From contig NZ_CP063169.1 in assembly GCF_014960965.1 (NCBI RefSeq), positions 1,769,581-1,833,580 of the forward strand: 64,000 nucleotides of DNA, in the 5' to 3' direction. Source of the DNA: Ruania alkalisoli (GTDB lineage: Bacteria; Actinomycetota; Actinomycetes; Actinomycetales; Beutenbergiaceae). A program made the position numbers and the translations under genes. Of this stretch, positions 41,805 through 51,454 are shown piece after piece. The notes beneath the pieces are model-generated. The model searched no databases and was not told the DNA's origin. It saw only the letters and a program-made list of their open reading frames with translations. The stretch's first letter is position 1, and each line of letters opens with the position of its first letter.

Positions 41805-43400
41805 ATGAACACCATTCCCGCGGCCCGGACGACGGCGGACCTCGCCGCCGCTTTTGGGCTCGATCTGCGAGCCGGTGGCGGTGCTGCCGGCGCCCCCGGT
41901 GCCGCTGCTGCCGAGAGCGTCGTCGTCACCGGTGTCAGCCTGGACAACCGCCAGACGGCACACGGCGACCTGTTCGCAGCGCTTCCCGGTGCGCACACCC
42001 ACGGGGCCGAGCATGCACGCGCCGCCGTCGATGCCGGTGCGGTCGCGATCCTCACCGATCCCGACGGCGCAGCTCGCCTCGAGCGTGCCGGCGTGGCTGG
42101 CGTGCCGGTTCTGGTGGCCGGGGACGTGCGCGGGGTGCTCGGGGCCGTCAGCGCGGAGGTGTACCACCGCCCGGCCGAGCAGATGCGAACCTTCGGGGTC
42201 ACCGGGACGAACGGTAAGACCACGACGACCTATCTGCTCGAGGAGATCCTCCATGGTCTGGGGCGCAGCACCGGACTGATCGGGACCGTGGAGATCAAGG
42301 TCGGCGAGGAACGTACACCTGCCAGGCTGACCACGCCGGAGTCGCCGCAGGTCCAGGCTCTGCTCGCCCGGATGGTCGACGCCGGGGTGGAGGATCTGGT
42401 GATGGAGGTCTCCTCCCACGCCCTCGCGCTGCACCGCGTCGACGCCGTCGTCTACGACATGGTCTCGTTCACGAACCTGACTGCCGACCACCTCGACTTC
42501 CACGGCGATATGGAGTCCTACTTCCGCACCAAGGCCGAGTTGTTCACACCCGCGCGGGCGCGTCGCGGTGTGGTGCTCGCCGACGATGAGTGGGGCGCCC
42601 GGCTGGCAGCTGAGGCGACGATCCCGGTAGTGACGGTGGGATCGCAGACCCCGCCCACGCAACCGGATCCGGACACCGACTGGCTGATCACGCTCACGCA
42701 CGGCCGGCCTGACCACACCGAGTTCACCCTCACCCACCGGGACGGGCGCAGCCTGTCCACCGCCGTCTGGATGCCCGGTCGGTTCAACGTGCTCAACGCT
42801 GCCGTGGCCCTGGTGATGGTGATCGAGGCCGGCGTATCCATCTCGGAGTTGCACGACCACCTGCGTACTGGGCTGCGACCGGCCGTGCCGGGCCGAATGG
42901 AGCGTGTGGCGGACCACCCGCGCTGCATCGTTGACTTCGCACACAACGCCGATGCGCTCGAACTGGTCCTGCGCGCCTTGCGTCCGACGACGAAGGGTCG
43001 TCTGTTCGTGGTGTTCGGCGCCACCGGTGAGCGGGACACTGCCAAACGTCCCCGGATGGGTGAGGTGGCAGTGCGCGGGGCCGATGTGGTGGTCGTCACC
43101 GACGACGACCCGCACGACGAGGACCCGGCGACGATCCGCTCGGACGTCATGGCCGGGGCACTGCGCGCGGTTGCGGCGCACCAGCGTGGCGGCCGCACGG
43201 TCGATCTGTTCGAGGTCGCGCCCCGTGCCACGGCGATCCGCCGCGCCGTAAACTTCGCCGGCCCTGCGGACACGGTGCTGATTGCGGGCAGGGGCCACGA
43301 GACGATCCAGGAGATCGCCGGGGTCGAGCACCAGCTGGATGATCGCGACGAAGTGCGTGCCGCACTCGCCGATCGTCCGCTTCATCCCGGAGCCTCATGA
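41805..43400 (+). CDS. murE: UDP-N-acetylmuramoyl-tripeptide synthetase MurE
   Basis: 531 residues. Adds the third amino acid to UDP-MurNAc-L-Ala-D-Glu. Mur ligase motifs: TGVSLDNRQTAHGDLFAALPG, P-loop [76 protein letters not shown] and FGATGERDTAKRPRMGEVA. The specificity loop is VTDDDPHDEDPATIR, where DAP-adding enzymes have DNPR; this suggests a residue other than meso-DAP, probably L-lysine. Stop overlaps murF (ATGA). Confidence 0.95.
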   Translation: MNTIPAARTTADLAAAFGLDLRAGGGAAGAPGAAAAESVVVTGVSLDNRQTAHGDLFAALPGAHTHGAEHARAAVDAGAVAILTDPDGAARLERAGVAGVPVLVAGDVRGVLGAVSAEVYHRPAEQMRTFGVTGTNGKTTTTYLLEEILHGLGRSTGLIGTVEIKVGEERTPARLTTPESPQVQALLARMVDAGVEDLVMEVSSHALALHRVDAVVYDMVSFTNLTADHLDFHGDMESYFRTKAELFTPARARRGVVLADDEWGARLAAEATIPVVTVGSQTPPTQPDPDTDWLITLTHGRPDHTEFTLTHRDGRSLSTAVWMPGRFNVLNAAVALVMVIEAGVSISELHDHLRTGLRPAVPGRMERVADHPRCIVDFAHNADALELVLRALRPTTKGRLFVVFGATGERDTAKRPRMGEVAVRGADVVVVTDDDPHDEDPATIRSDVMAGALRAVAAHQRGGRTVDLFEVAPRATAIRRAVNFAGPADTVLIAGRGHETIQEIAGVEHQLDDRDEVRAALADRPLHPGAS

Positions 43401-44845
43401 TCACCCTCACCCTGGCCGAGATCGCGGCCGCCACCTCTGGCCGTGTCCATGACCCGGGGCCGTCCACTGGCCGGCCTGCTGAACCGTCGGAGCTCGTGCA
43501 GGTCACCGCCGAGGTGGTGATCGACTCCCGGCTCGCGGCCCCCGGTGGTCTGTTCGTGGCCGTCGCGGGTGAGCGGGTGGATGGTCATGACTACCTGACT
43601 ACGGCGGCCGAGCGAGGAGCCGTTGCAGCCCTGGTCTCTCGACCGGTGCCGGACAGTCCCATCCCGTACGTCCTCGTGCCCGACGTCCCGCTCGCACTCG
43701 GCGCCCTGGCCCGGGAAGCGCTGGTACGCCTCCGCGCCGCCGGCCAGATCACGGTCGTGGCGATCACCGGATCGGTGGGCAAGACCAGCACCAAGGACCT
43801 CCTCGCACAGGTGCTGGCGCCGGTGGGTGACCTGATCGCCCCGGCGGGATCGTTCAACAATGAGTTCGGCCTGCCGTTGACCGTGCTGCGGGCCAACGAG
43901 AGAACCCGGGTGCTGGTGCTCGAGATGGGAGCGGACCGGGTCGGCAACCTCACCTACCTGACAGCGATCGCCCCGCCGGACATCGCCGTGGTGCTCGCGG
44001 TCGGAACGGCCCACCTCGGCGGCTTCGGCAGCGTCGAGGCCATCGCGCTGGCAAAGTCGGAGCTGGTGCAGGGCCTGCGCCCGGACGGGATCGCGGTGCT
44101 GAACGCCGATGACCCGCGGGTGGTCACGATGGCCGAGGTATCGGCCGGCTCTGAGGTGCGCAGTTTCGCCCAGATCGCCGATGCGCACGTGCGCGCCACT
44201 GACGTCTCGGTGGACGCTGACGGGCACGCCACATTCACGTTGAGTGCCGGGCCGGTTCACGTCCCCGCCCGGCTCGCTCTGGTGGGCCGCCACCACGTCA
44301 CAAACGCATTGGCCGCCGCCACCGTTGCCCTCGCGCTCGGGCTGACCCTTGAGCAGGTGGCGGACGGGCTCGGAACGGCCACAGCGCTGAGCCCGCACCG
44401 GATGCATGTCCGGTCCTGGGGTCGGCGTACGCTCATCGACGATGCCTACAACGCGAACCCGGACTCGATGAGGGCGGCGCTGGATGCTCTCGGGTCCATC
44501 GCCGGCACCCGGCGCCGGGTCGCGGTGCTGGGCGAGATGCGTGAGCTCGGTGAGATCGCTGTTCAGGCGCACGAGGAGATCGGCCGGTATGCCGCTGACC
44601 GGGGCGCCGACCTGGTCGTGACCGTGGGCGATGGCGCCGAGCCGATCGCTGGCGGTGCGAGAGTCGCCGGGGTGCCGGTGGTGAGGTCGGTGGCCGACGT
44701 GGACGAGGCGGAGGAACTGCTGGTGAGTGAGCTCGGCGACGACGACGTGGTGCTGGTCAAGTCCTCGAACTCGGCCGGTCTGGCAGTGCTCGCCGACCGG
44801 CTGGCGGCCGCGGCAGGACCGACCGGGGCGGGGGAGTCCGCATGA
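43397..44845 (+). CDS. murF: UDP-N-acetylmuramoyl-tripeptide-D-alanyl-D-alanine ligase MurF
   Basis: 482 residues. Adds D-Ala-D-Ala to the UDP-MurNAc-tripeptide. [21 protein letters not shown]-loop [78 protein letters not shown] and [10 protein letters not shown]. Length and motifs are normal. ATG overlaps the murE stop and the stop overlaps mraY, giving tight translational coupling. Confidence 0.97.
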   Translation: MITLTLAEIAAATSGRVHDPGPSTGRPAEPSELVQVTAEVVIDSRLAAPGGLFVAVAGERVDGHDYLTTAAERGAVAALVSRPVPDSPIPYVLVPDVPLALGALAREALVRLRAAGQITVVAITGSVGKTSTKDLLAQVLAPVGDLIAPAGSFNNEFGLPLTVLRANERTRVLVLEMGADRVGNLTYLTAIAPPDIAVVLAVGTAHLGGFGSVEAIALAKSELVQGLRPDGIAVLNADDPRVVTMAEVSAGSEVRSFAQIADAHVRATDVSVDADGHATFTLSAGPVHVPARLALVGRHHVTNALAAATVALALGLTLEQVADGLGTATALSPHRMHVRSWGRRTLIDDAYNANPDSMRAALDALGSIAGTRRRVAVLGEMRELGEIAVQAHEEIGRYAADRGADLVVTVGDGAEPIAGGARVAGVPVVRSVADVDEAEELLVSELGDDDVVLVKSSNSAGLAVLADRLAAAAGPTGAGESA

Positions 44846-45924
44846 TCGCCATTCTCGTCGCCGGAGCGGTGGCGCTCGTCGTCTCCTTGCTCGGCACCCC
44901 CCTCTTCATCCGGTTCCTGGTGCACCGCAACTATGGGCAGTTCATCCGCCAGGACGGCCCGACCGCTCACTTCACCAAGCGTGGGACCCCCACCATGGGC
45001 GGCGTGGTCATCATCGTGGCCACGCTGGTGGCCTACGCCTTCTCGAATGTGGTGACCGGCAACCTGCCCAGCGCTTCCGGTCTGCTGCTGCTGTTCCTCA
45101 TGGTCGGGCTCGGCATCGTCGGTTTCCTGGACGATTTCATCAAGATCAGCCGACAGCGCTCCCTGGGGCTGAGCCCCGCCTGGAAGATCGTCGGCCAGGG
45201 TGTGATCGGCGTGGTCTTCTCTGTCTTGGTGCTGCAGTTCCCGAATGAACGGTTCCGCACACCGGCGAGCACGGAGATCTCCTTCTCCCGAGATCTCGGG
45301 ATCGATCTGGCGTTCGCCGGCGCGACTGTGGGGCTGCTGCTGTTCGTCATCTGGGCGAACTTCCTGATCACCGCCTGGTCGAATGCGGTCAACCTGACCG
45401 ACGGGCTCGACGGCCTCGCGACCGGGGCGTCGATGTTCGTCTTCGGTGCCTACACCTTGGTGACGATCTGGCAGATGAACCAGAACTGTCAGTTGCTCTC
45501 CAGCGTGGGCCCGAGCTGCTATGAGGTCCGGGACCCACGCGACCTGTCGATCGTGGCCGCCGCGATCGTCGGAGCCTGCTTCGGGTTCCTGTGGTGGAAT
45601 GCCTCCCCAGCGAAGATCTTCATGGGTGACACGGGGGCGCTCGCGCTTGGCGGTGCGCTCGCCGGGATGACGATCCTGACCCGCACCGAGATCCTGGGGG
45701 CGATCATCGGGGGTCTGTTCGTGCTGATCATCCTCTCGGACGTCATCCAGATCGGCTTCTTCAAGGCGACCGGCCGTCGGGTGTTCAAGATGGCCCCGTT
45801 GCATCATCATTTCGAGCTGATGGGCTGGGGCGAGGTGACGATCGTCATCCGGTTCTGGATCATCGCGGCACTGTGCGCGAGCCTCGGGTTGGGCATCTTC
45901 TACGCCGAGTGGATCGCTGGATGA
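44842..45924 (+). CDS. mraY: Phospho-MurNAc-pentapeptide transferase MraY
   Basis: 360 residues, ten-helix membrane enzyme forming lipid I. Conserved loops: [32 protein letters not shown] (Asp-Asp), [17 protein letters not shown] (catalytic Asp), [16 protein letters not shown] and [13 protein letters not shown]. The gene ends at TGA 45922-45924, inside an ATGA that begins the frame continuing into murD, and the stop itself is the first base of an inverted-repeat-bounded duplicated segment. Confidence 0.97.
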   Translation: MIAILVAGAVALVVSLLGTPLFIRFLVHRNYGQFIRQDGPTAHFTKRGTPTMGGVVIIVATLVAYAFSNVVTGNLPSASGLLLLFLMVGLGIVGFLDDFIKISRQRSLGLSPAWKIVGQGVIGVVFSVLVLQFPNERFRTPASTEISFSRDLGIDLAFAGATVGLLLFVIWANFLITAWSNAVNLTDGLDGLATGASMFVFGAYTLVTIWQMNQNCQLLSSVGPSCYEVRDPRDLSIVAAAIVGACFGFLWWNASPAKIFMGDTGALALGGALAGMTILTRTEILGAIIGGLFVLIILSDVIQIGFFKATGRRVFKMAPLHHHFELMGWGEVTIVIRFWIIAALCASLGLGIFYAEWIAG

Positions 45925-47594
45925 TCCCGAGGAGCCCCGGCGGAGGTGGCCCGACGGAGGAGGGGCGGTGGAGCCAGGCACCGCAGGGATCAGACCAACA
46001 GAACTGGATGATCCCGAGGAGCCCCGGCGGAGGTGGCCCGACGGAGGAGGGGCGGTGGAGCCAGGCACCGCAGGGATCAAACCAAGGGCACAGGATGATC
46101 GACGCCCTCCGCGGCCGCGAGGTGCTCGTCGCCGGACTTGGGATCTCGGGACGCGCGTGCGTAGAGGCACTTGTCGAGGTGGGTGCGCGGGTCTGCGCTG
46201 TGGATTCGCGGCCGGAACAAGCCGAGGGGCTGCCTTCCAGTGTGCGTGTGTTCACGGGGGAGGAGCCGACGGCGCTGGCTCGGCATGCGTGGGAGCGTCC
46301 GCCGAGCCTGGTGGTCGCCTCGCCGGGGTGGCGACCAGCGTCTCCGGTGCTGCAGCGTGCGGCAGAACGTGGCGTACCGGTCTGGAGCGAGGTCGAGCTG
46401 GCCTGGCAGGTCTGCTCACCGCAGGTGCGTTGGCTGACCCTCACCGGCACGAACGGGAAGACGACCACCGTCGGCATGCTCGAGAAGATGCTCACCGCGC
46501 ACGGGTGGCGGGCACCGGCCGTGGGCAACGTCGGCACCCCGATCGTGACCACGGTGCTGCAGGCTCGGGCCGGCGGGGAGAGACTCGACGCTCTCGCGGT
46601 GGAGCTGTCCTCATTCCAGCTGCACTACACCCATTCGGTCTCCCCGGTGGCCTCCGCCTGCCTGAACGTCGATGCCGACCACCTCGACTGGCATGGGTCC
46701 ATGGACGCCTACGCGGCTGCGAAGGCCCGGGTCTATGAACGCACGCAGGCGGCTTGCGTCTACAACGTGGCCGATCCGCGAACGCGGCGCATGGTGGAGG
46801 AGGCCGACGTGATCGATGGTGCTCGCGCCGTCGGTTTCACTCTGGGAATGCCAGGACTGGGCCAGGTCGGTGTGGTCGAAGACGTCCTCGCAGACCGGGC
46901 GTTCATACCCAACCGGCACACGCACGCGGCCGAGCTGGGAACCCTCGCTGACTTGCGCCATCTCGGCGGTAGCGCAGCTTCCGCGACGTCGTCCTCCGAT
47001 GATGCGTCGCCCGATGATGCGGACGGGCTGTCCATTGCGCCGCATGTGGTGGCGAACGCCCTCGCGGCTGCGGCGCTCGCACGCGCCGCTGGGGTGGAAC
47101 CCGGCGACATCGCGTCGGGCCTGCGTTCCTATCGCCCGGGGGCGCACCGCATGCAGGTCGTCGCCGACGTGGACGGTGTGCGCTTCATCGACGATTCGAA
47201 AGCCACGAACGCCCATGCAGCATCGGCTGCATTGGCGGCGATGGAGCCTGGGGCGACGGTGTGGATCGCCGGCGGATTGGCCAAGGGCGCCCGGTTTGAC
47301 GATCTGGTGGAGCGGCATGCGGGGAAGCTGCGCGCCGTGGTGGTGATCGGCGTCGATCCGGAGCCGATCGTCAGCGCGCTACAGCGACACGCGCCCGACA
47401 TCCCACGCCTGGTGGTACCCGCTGGCGACACTGAGGTCATGAGACAGGCCGTGGCTGCAGCCCGCGCGCAGGCGCGCCCGGGTGATGCGGTGCTGCTCGC
47501 TCCGGCGTGCGCCTCGATGGATCAGTTCGAATCCTACGCAGCCCGCGGTGAGGCGTTCACGGCATCGGTCCGTTCGCTCATGGAGCGCTCATGA
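45921..47594 (+). CDS. murD: UDP-N-acetylmuramoylalanine-D-glutamate ligase MurD with a 58-residue repeated N-terminal extension
   Basis: 557 residues from ATG 45921; the family core starts at residue 59 ([21 protein letters not shown]). Core motifs: P-loop [84 protein letters not shown] and [20 protein letters not shown]. The extension is two 29-residue units beginning [17 protein letters not shown] and differing only in their last residues. It comes from two 87-bp tandem DNA units. ATG 45921 keeps the ATGA overlap seen at neighbouring junctions and the frame is open throughout, so this start is annotated. The alternative is ATG 46095 (499 residues), which matches homologues but has only a weak AAGGGCACAGG ribosome site. 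Confidence 0.9.
   Translation: MIPRSPGGGGPTEEGRWSQAPQGSDQQNWMIPRSPGGGGPTEEGRWSQAPQGSNQGHRMIDALRGREVLVAGLGISGRACVEALVEVGARVCAVDSRPEQAEGLPSSVRVFTGEEPTALARHAWERPPSLVVASPGWRPASPVLQRAAERGVPVWSEVELAWQVCSPQVRWLTLTGTNGKTTTVGMLEKMLTAHGWRAPAVGNVGTPIVTTVLQARAGGERLDALAVELSSFQLHYTHSVSPVASACLNVDADHLDWHGSMDAYAAAKARVYERTQAACVYNVADPRTRRMVEEADVIDGARAVGFTLGMPGLGQVGVVEDVLADRAFIPNRHTHAAELGTLADLRHLGGSAASATSSSDDASPDDADGLSIAPHVVANALAAAALARAAGVEPGDIASGLRSYRPGAHRMQVVADVDGVRFIDDSKATNAHAASAALAAMEPGATVWIAGGLAKGARFDDLVERHAGKLRAVVVIGVDPEPIVSALQRHAPDIPRLVVPAGDTEVMRQAVAAARAQARPGDAVLLAPACASMDQFESYAARGEAFTASVRSLMERS
45922..46079. repeat. Two tandem copies of a 71-bp core bounded by TGATCCC/GGGATCA (87-bp period)
   Basis: Copy 1 is 45922-45992 and copy 2 is 46009-46079; the 71-bp cores are identical. 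Each begins TGATCCC and ends GGGATCA, its reverse complement. The 16-nt spacers after them differ (GACCAACAGAACTGGA and AACCAAGGGCACAGGA). GGATGATC precedes copy 1, precedes copy 2 and occurs at the MurD core start, as if the units had been inserted into an ancestral ATGATC overlap. I found no other copy in the window. Confidence 0.92.
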
Positions 47595-48982
47595 CGACCA
47601 CCACGCCGGCCCGCCGGCGATCCGCCACGCGGACCGCATCGGCGAAGAAGTCGCCTTCGACGCGCACGACAGCGAAGAAGACAGCCAAGACGACACAGCC
47701 TCAGCGTTCGCCTGCTCGGAAACCTCCACAGGCGCGTCAGCCGCGGTCCGCACAGCCCTCACGCACACGCCGGGCGCCATGGGCTCAGAGCGCGGCCTGG
47801 CAGTCCCCGGTGACCAGCTACTACCTGATCGGTGGCGCGACGCTCCTGCTGCTGGCTCTCGGCCTCATCATGGTGCTCTCGGCGTCCTCGATCCCCTCCC
47901 TGCACGATGGTGACTCCATCACCGGTGGCTTCCGTAATCAGGCGATCTACGCCGCAGTCGCGGTGGTCGGTGCCGTGATCATCACCCGGCTCCCAGTGCG
48001 GTGGATCCGCCTGCTCGCGTGGCCGGCGATGCTCGGCACCCTGGCGCTGCAGGCCCTACTCTTCACACCGTTCGCTGTGGCCGCCGGAGGCAACGCTGCG
48101 TGGGTGTACTTCGCTCCTGGCGTGGGGCTCCAACCCTCGGAGTTCGGCAAGTTCGGCCTCGCGATCTGGTTGGGTGCGGTCCTGGCGACCAAAGGGCGGC
48201 TCTTGCAGCACTGGGGGCACGTGCTCTTCCCAGCGGTGCTGGTCGCCGGCATGTTCCTCGGTACCGTGATCTACAGCCATGATGTGGGTACGGGCCTGAT
48301 CCTGATCATGCTCGTCGCCGGCGCCCTCTGGGTCGCAGGTGTACCCATCTCGAAGTTCGTGGTAGCGGGATCGGCCGTGGTGGCGGGCTTGGCGTTCCTC
48401 GTCATCTCCTCCGGCAACCGCACGAGGCGTGTGATGCAGTTCCTCGGCATGGGCGGTGACGACGACCCGCTGGGCGCGAGCATGCAGCCCCTACGCGCCC
48501 TCGAGGGCCTGGGCACCGGTGGAATCTCCGGCGTGGGCCTGGGGGCATCACGCGAGAAGTGGCTCTGGCTGCCGGCAGCCGAGGACGATTACATCTTCGC
48601 CATCATCGGTGAGGAGCTCGGCCTGCTGGGGTGCCTGCTGGTGCTCGCGCTCTTCGCGGCCCTCGCCGTGGGTTTCTCTCGCGTGATCCGGCGCCATCGG
48701 GACCCGTTCGTGAAGATCACCACGGCCGCTATCGGGTGCTGGATCCTCGGGCAGGCGATGGTGAACATCGCTGTGGTCATTGGTCTGCTCCCGGTGATCG
48801 GTGTACCGCTGCCGCTGCTGTCCAAGGGAGGGTCGGCGCTGGTGACGACGATCGCGGCGCTGGCCGTGGTGCTGGCCTTCGCGCGCGACGAGCCCGGCGC
48901 GAAGGAGGCGATGGCCGCCCGCCGCGGCTCGATGCGACGTTCCCTGGCCGTGATCGCAGCCGGGGGCAGCGGGCGTGGCTGA
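47591..48982 (+). CDS. ftsW: Lipid II polymerase FtsW (SEDS family)
   Basis: 463 residues. Septal glycosyltransferase acting with FtsI. About ten membrane helices; SEDS motifs YFAPGVGLQPSEFGKFGLAIW, LLIIMLVAG-type segment at LILIMLVAGALWVAG, AAEDDYIFAIIGEELGLLG and GLLPVIGVPLPLLSKGGSALV. The first 70 residues are a lysine/arginine/serine/threonine-rich cytoplasmic tail (KKSPSTRTTAKKTAKTTQPQ and on), resembling histone H1 tails. ATG overlaps the murD stop; the last 8 nt overlap murG. Confidence 0.95.
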   Translation: MTTTTPARRRSATRTASAKKSPSTRTTAKKTAKTTQPQRSPARKPPQARQPRSAQPSRTRRAPWAQSAAWQSPVTSYYLIGGATLLLLALGLIMVLSASSIPSLHDGDSITGGFRNQAIYAAVAVVGAVIITRLPVRWIRLLAWPAMLGTLALQALLFTPFAVAAGGNAAWVYFAPGVGLQPSEFGKFGLAIWLGAVLATKGRLLQHWGHVLFPAVLVAGMFLGTVIYSHDVGTGLILIMLVAGALWVAGVPISKFVVAGSAVVAGLAFLVISSGNRTRRVMQFLGMGGDDDPLGASMQPLRALEGLGTGGISGVGLGASREKWLWLPAAEDDYIFAIIGEELGLLGCLLVLALFAALAVGFSRVIRRHRDPFVKITTAAIGCWILGQAMVNIAVVIGLLPVIGVPLPLLSKGGSALVTTIAALAVVLAFARDEPGAKEAMAARRGSMRRSLAVIAAGGSGRG

Positions 48983-50102
48983 TCACATCGTGCTGGCCGG
49001 CGGCGGATCGGCCGGCCATGTCAACCCGCTGCTGGCTACCGCCGCCGAACTGCAGGCTCGTGAACCCGGCGTGGCTCTGACTGTGCTCGGTACGGCCGAA
49101 GGGCTGGAGGCGGACCTGGTTCCGGCCGCCGGTCTCGAGCTGACAGTGATCGAGAAAGTGCCGATGCCCCGGCGGCCCAACCTCGACGCGCTCCGGTTCC
49201 CCAGACGATGGCGACGGGCGATACGGACGGCGAGGGACGCCGTCGGCGGGGCCCGTGCGGTGGTGGGCTTCGGCGGCTACGTGGCCACCCCGGCCTACCT
49301 GGCGGCTCGTCGGCTGGGCGTACCGATCGTGATCCATGAGCAGAATGCGCTCCCAGGCCTCGCGAACCGTCTCGGAGCGAGGTGGGCTGAGGCCGTGGGG
49401 GTGACCTTCGCCGGTACCCCACTGCCGAAGGCGCGCTGGGTGGGTCTGCCGCTGCGGCGCCCGATCGCGGATCTGGTGGCCGCGCGTGCGACCGACGCGT
49501 GGGGACGGGCCAGGGACGGTGCACGCGCATGTGGACTCGACCCTGATCGTAGGACCGTCCTAGTGACAGGCGGCTCACTCGGGGCCCTGCGGTTGAACGA
49601 GCAGATCCCGACGATCGCAGCTGAGCTCGTGGCCGCCGGTGCGCAAGTGCTGCACGCGACCGGCCGTGGCAAGCTCGAGCCGGTGCTCGCTGCACGCTCG
49701 GCGATGCCCCCGGACGTCGCAGCTCACTACCACGCCGTGGAGTACCTCACCGAGATGCACGAGGCATTGGCGTGTGCCGATCTGATGATCGGCCGTGCCG
49801 GGGCCGGGACGGTCAGTGAGCTCGCCGCGCTCGGGATCGCTGCTGTGTACGTGCCGTTGCCGGTCGGAAACGGCGAGCAACGCCGCAACGCCACCGGCGT
49901 CGTCGAGGCCGGCGGGGGACTGCTGGTCGAGGACCAGGAACTCACCACCGACTGGCTGCGGGAGCGCGTCCTGCCGTTGATCGCCGACAGTGAGCGATTG
50001 CGAGCGATGGGTCAGGCGGCCTCGTCCGCCGGTGTCCGTGACGGCGCTGCGCGCTTGGCCGACCTGGTCCGTGAGGCGGCGGAGGGAAGGAGGACGCGAT
50101 GA
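48975..50102 (+). CDS. murG: Lipid II synthase MurG (GlcNAc transferase)
   Basis: 375 residues. Converts lipid I to lipid II at the membrane's inner face. VLAGGGSAGHVNPLLATAAEL, VVGFGGYVATPAYLAAR, IVIHEQNALPGLANR, VTGGSLGALRLNEQIP, YLTEMHEALACADLMIGRAGAGTVSELAALG and PLPVGNGEQRRNA are the family motifs. GTG 48975 lies inside the ftsW end; the stop overlaps murC (ATGA). Confidence 0.97.
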   Translation: MADHIVLAGGGSAGHVNPLLATAAELQAREPGVALTVLGTAEGLEADLVPAAGLELTVIEKVPMPRRPNLDALRFPRRWRRAIRTARDAVGGARAVVGFGGYVATPAYLAARRLGVPIVIHEQNALPGLANRLGARWAEAVGVTFAGTPLPKARWVGLPLRRPIADLVAARATDAWGRARDGARACGLDPDRRTVLVTGGSLGALRLNEQIPTIAAELVAAGAQVLHATGRGKLEPVLAARSAMPPDVAAHYHAVEYLTEMHEALACADLMIGRAGAGTVSELAALGIAAVYVPLPVGNGEQRRNATGVVEAGGGLLVEDQELTTDWLRERVLPLIADSERLRAMGQAASSAGVRDGAARLADLVREAAEGRRTR

Positions 50103-51454
50103 AGGTCCATCTCATCGCGATCGGTGGTGCCGGTATGTCGGTGATCGCCGAGCTCCTGCTCGCAGGCGGGGCCCAGGTCTCGGGATCGGACCGGCAGGAC
50201 TCGGCCGTGCTGCGACGCCTGGCGGAACTCGGTGCGACGGTCCATGTGGGCCACGCCGCCGAGCACGTGCTGGGTGCCGATCTGGTGGTCGTCTCGTCGG
50301 CGATCGGCTCCGACAACGTCGAGCTACGCGCCGCACGAGAGGCCGGGATCGAGATCGTGCACCGGTCGGTCGCCCTCGCGCAGGCCTCCGCCGGGAAGGA
50401 CTTCGTGGCCGTCGCCGGGGCCCACGGCAAGACCACGACCTCGGCGATGCTGGCGGTCGCGTTGCGGGACGCGGGAGGCGATCCCTCGTTCGCGATCGGC
50501 GGAGCGGTGCTTGCGCTGGGCTCCGGAGCCCGTGCCGGGCAGGGCCAGGTCTTCGTGGCCGAGGCGGACGAGTCCGACGGGTCCTTCCTCAACTACACCC
50601 CACGGGTCGCGATCGTGACGAACATCGAACCCGACCATCTCGACCACTATGGCACTCCCGCAGCGTTCGAGGCCGCTTTCGACGACTTCGCCCGGCGCGT
50701 GGTGCCCGGCGGACTGGTGATCACCTGTGCCGACGACCAGGGCGCCGCACGGTTAGCCGACCGGGTGCGGGCCAGTGGAACGCGTGTGCGCACCTACGGC
50801 TCGCACCCTGCGGCCGACGTGCGGCTGGACCGCATTGCTCTCGAACCGTCGTCGGCGAGCGCGCGGCTGCTGGCGCCGGAGGGTGAGGTCGGGCTCAGAC
50901 TCGCGGTCCCGGGTGAGCACAACCTGCGCAACGCCGCGGCGGCGTGGAGCGCCGGGGTCGAGTTGGGCGTGGACGCCGAGACGATGGCGGTGGGACTCGG
51001 CACGTTCACCGGCACTGCCCGGCGGTTCGAAGACCGGGGCACGGTCGCGGGTGTGCGGGTGGTCGACGACTACGCCCACAACCCGACGAAGGTGGCAGCG
51101 GCCGTTCGGACCGGACGAGGGGCGGTCGGTGCAGGTCGCCTGCTCGTCCTCTTCCAGCCCCATCTGTTCTCACGCACCCAGACCTTCGCAGCGGAGTTCG
51201 CCGATGCTCTGGCGGGCGCAGACGAGGTCATCCTCACGGCGATCTATCCCGCGCGGGAGGAACCGCGGCCCGGAGTGACCTCGGCGCTCATCACCGACCG
51301 GTTGCCTGGGGCCCGGTACGTGCCCGACCATCGCCAGGCCGCGCACACGGTCGCCGACCTCGCCCAGGAGGGTGACCTCGTGATGACCATCGGTGCCGGC
51401 GACGTGACCGTCCTCGGCGAGGTGGTCCTCGACCGGCTCCGGGAGCGCGGATGA
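50099..51454 (+). CDS. murC: UDP-N-acetylmuramate-L-alanine ligase MurC
   Basis: 451 residues. First amino-acid ligase of the cytoplasmic peptidoglycan pathway. MKVHLIAIGGAGMSVIAELLL, P-loop AVAGAHGKTTTSAMLAVAL, VFVAEADESDGSFLNYTPR, TNIEPDHLDHYG, GEHNLRNAAAAWSAG, VDDYAHNPTKVAAAV and LFQPHLFSRTQTFAAEFADAL. Normal length. The stop overlaps ftsQ (ATGA). Confidence 0.97.
   Translation: MKVHLIAIGGAGMSVIAELLLAGGAQVSGSDRQDSAVLRRLAELGATVHVGHAAEHVLGADLVVVSSAIGSDNVELRAAREAGIEIVHRSVALAQASAGKDFVAVAGAHGKTTTSAMLAVALRDAGGDPSFAIGGAVLALGSGARAGQGQVFVAEADESDGSFLNYTPRVAIVTNIEPDHLDHYGTPAAFEAAFDDFARRVVPGGLVITCADDQGAARLADRVRASGTRVRTYGSHPAADVRLDRIALEPSSASARLLAPEGEVGLRLAVPGEHNLRNAAAAWSAGVELGVDAETMAVGLGTFTGTARRFEDRGTVAGVRVVDDYAHNPTKVAAAVRTGRGAVGAGRLLVLFQPHLFSRTQTFAAEFADALAGADEVILTAIYPAREEPRPGVTSALITDRLPGARYVPDHRQAAHTVADLAQEGDLVMTIGAGDVTVLGEVVLDRLRERG

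Noticed and set aside
45922-46095. The mraY/murD repeats as a CRISPR-like array
   Set aside because: Only two units, the repeat is 71 bp with 16-nt spacers, the frame is coding, and there are no cas genes.
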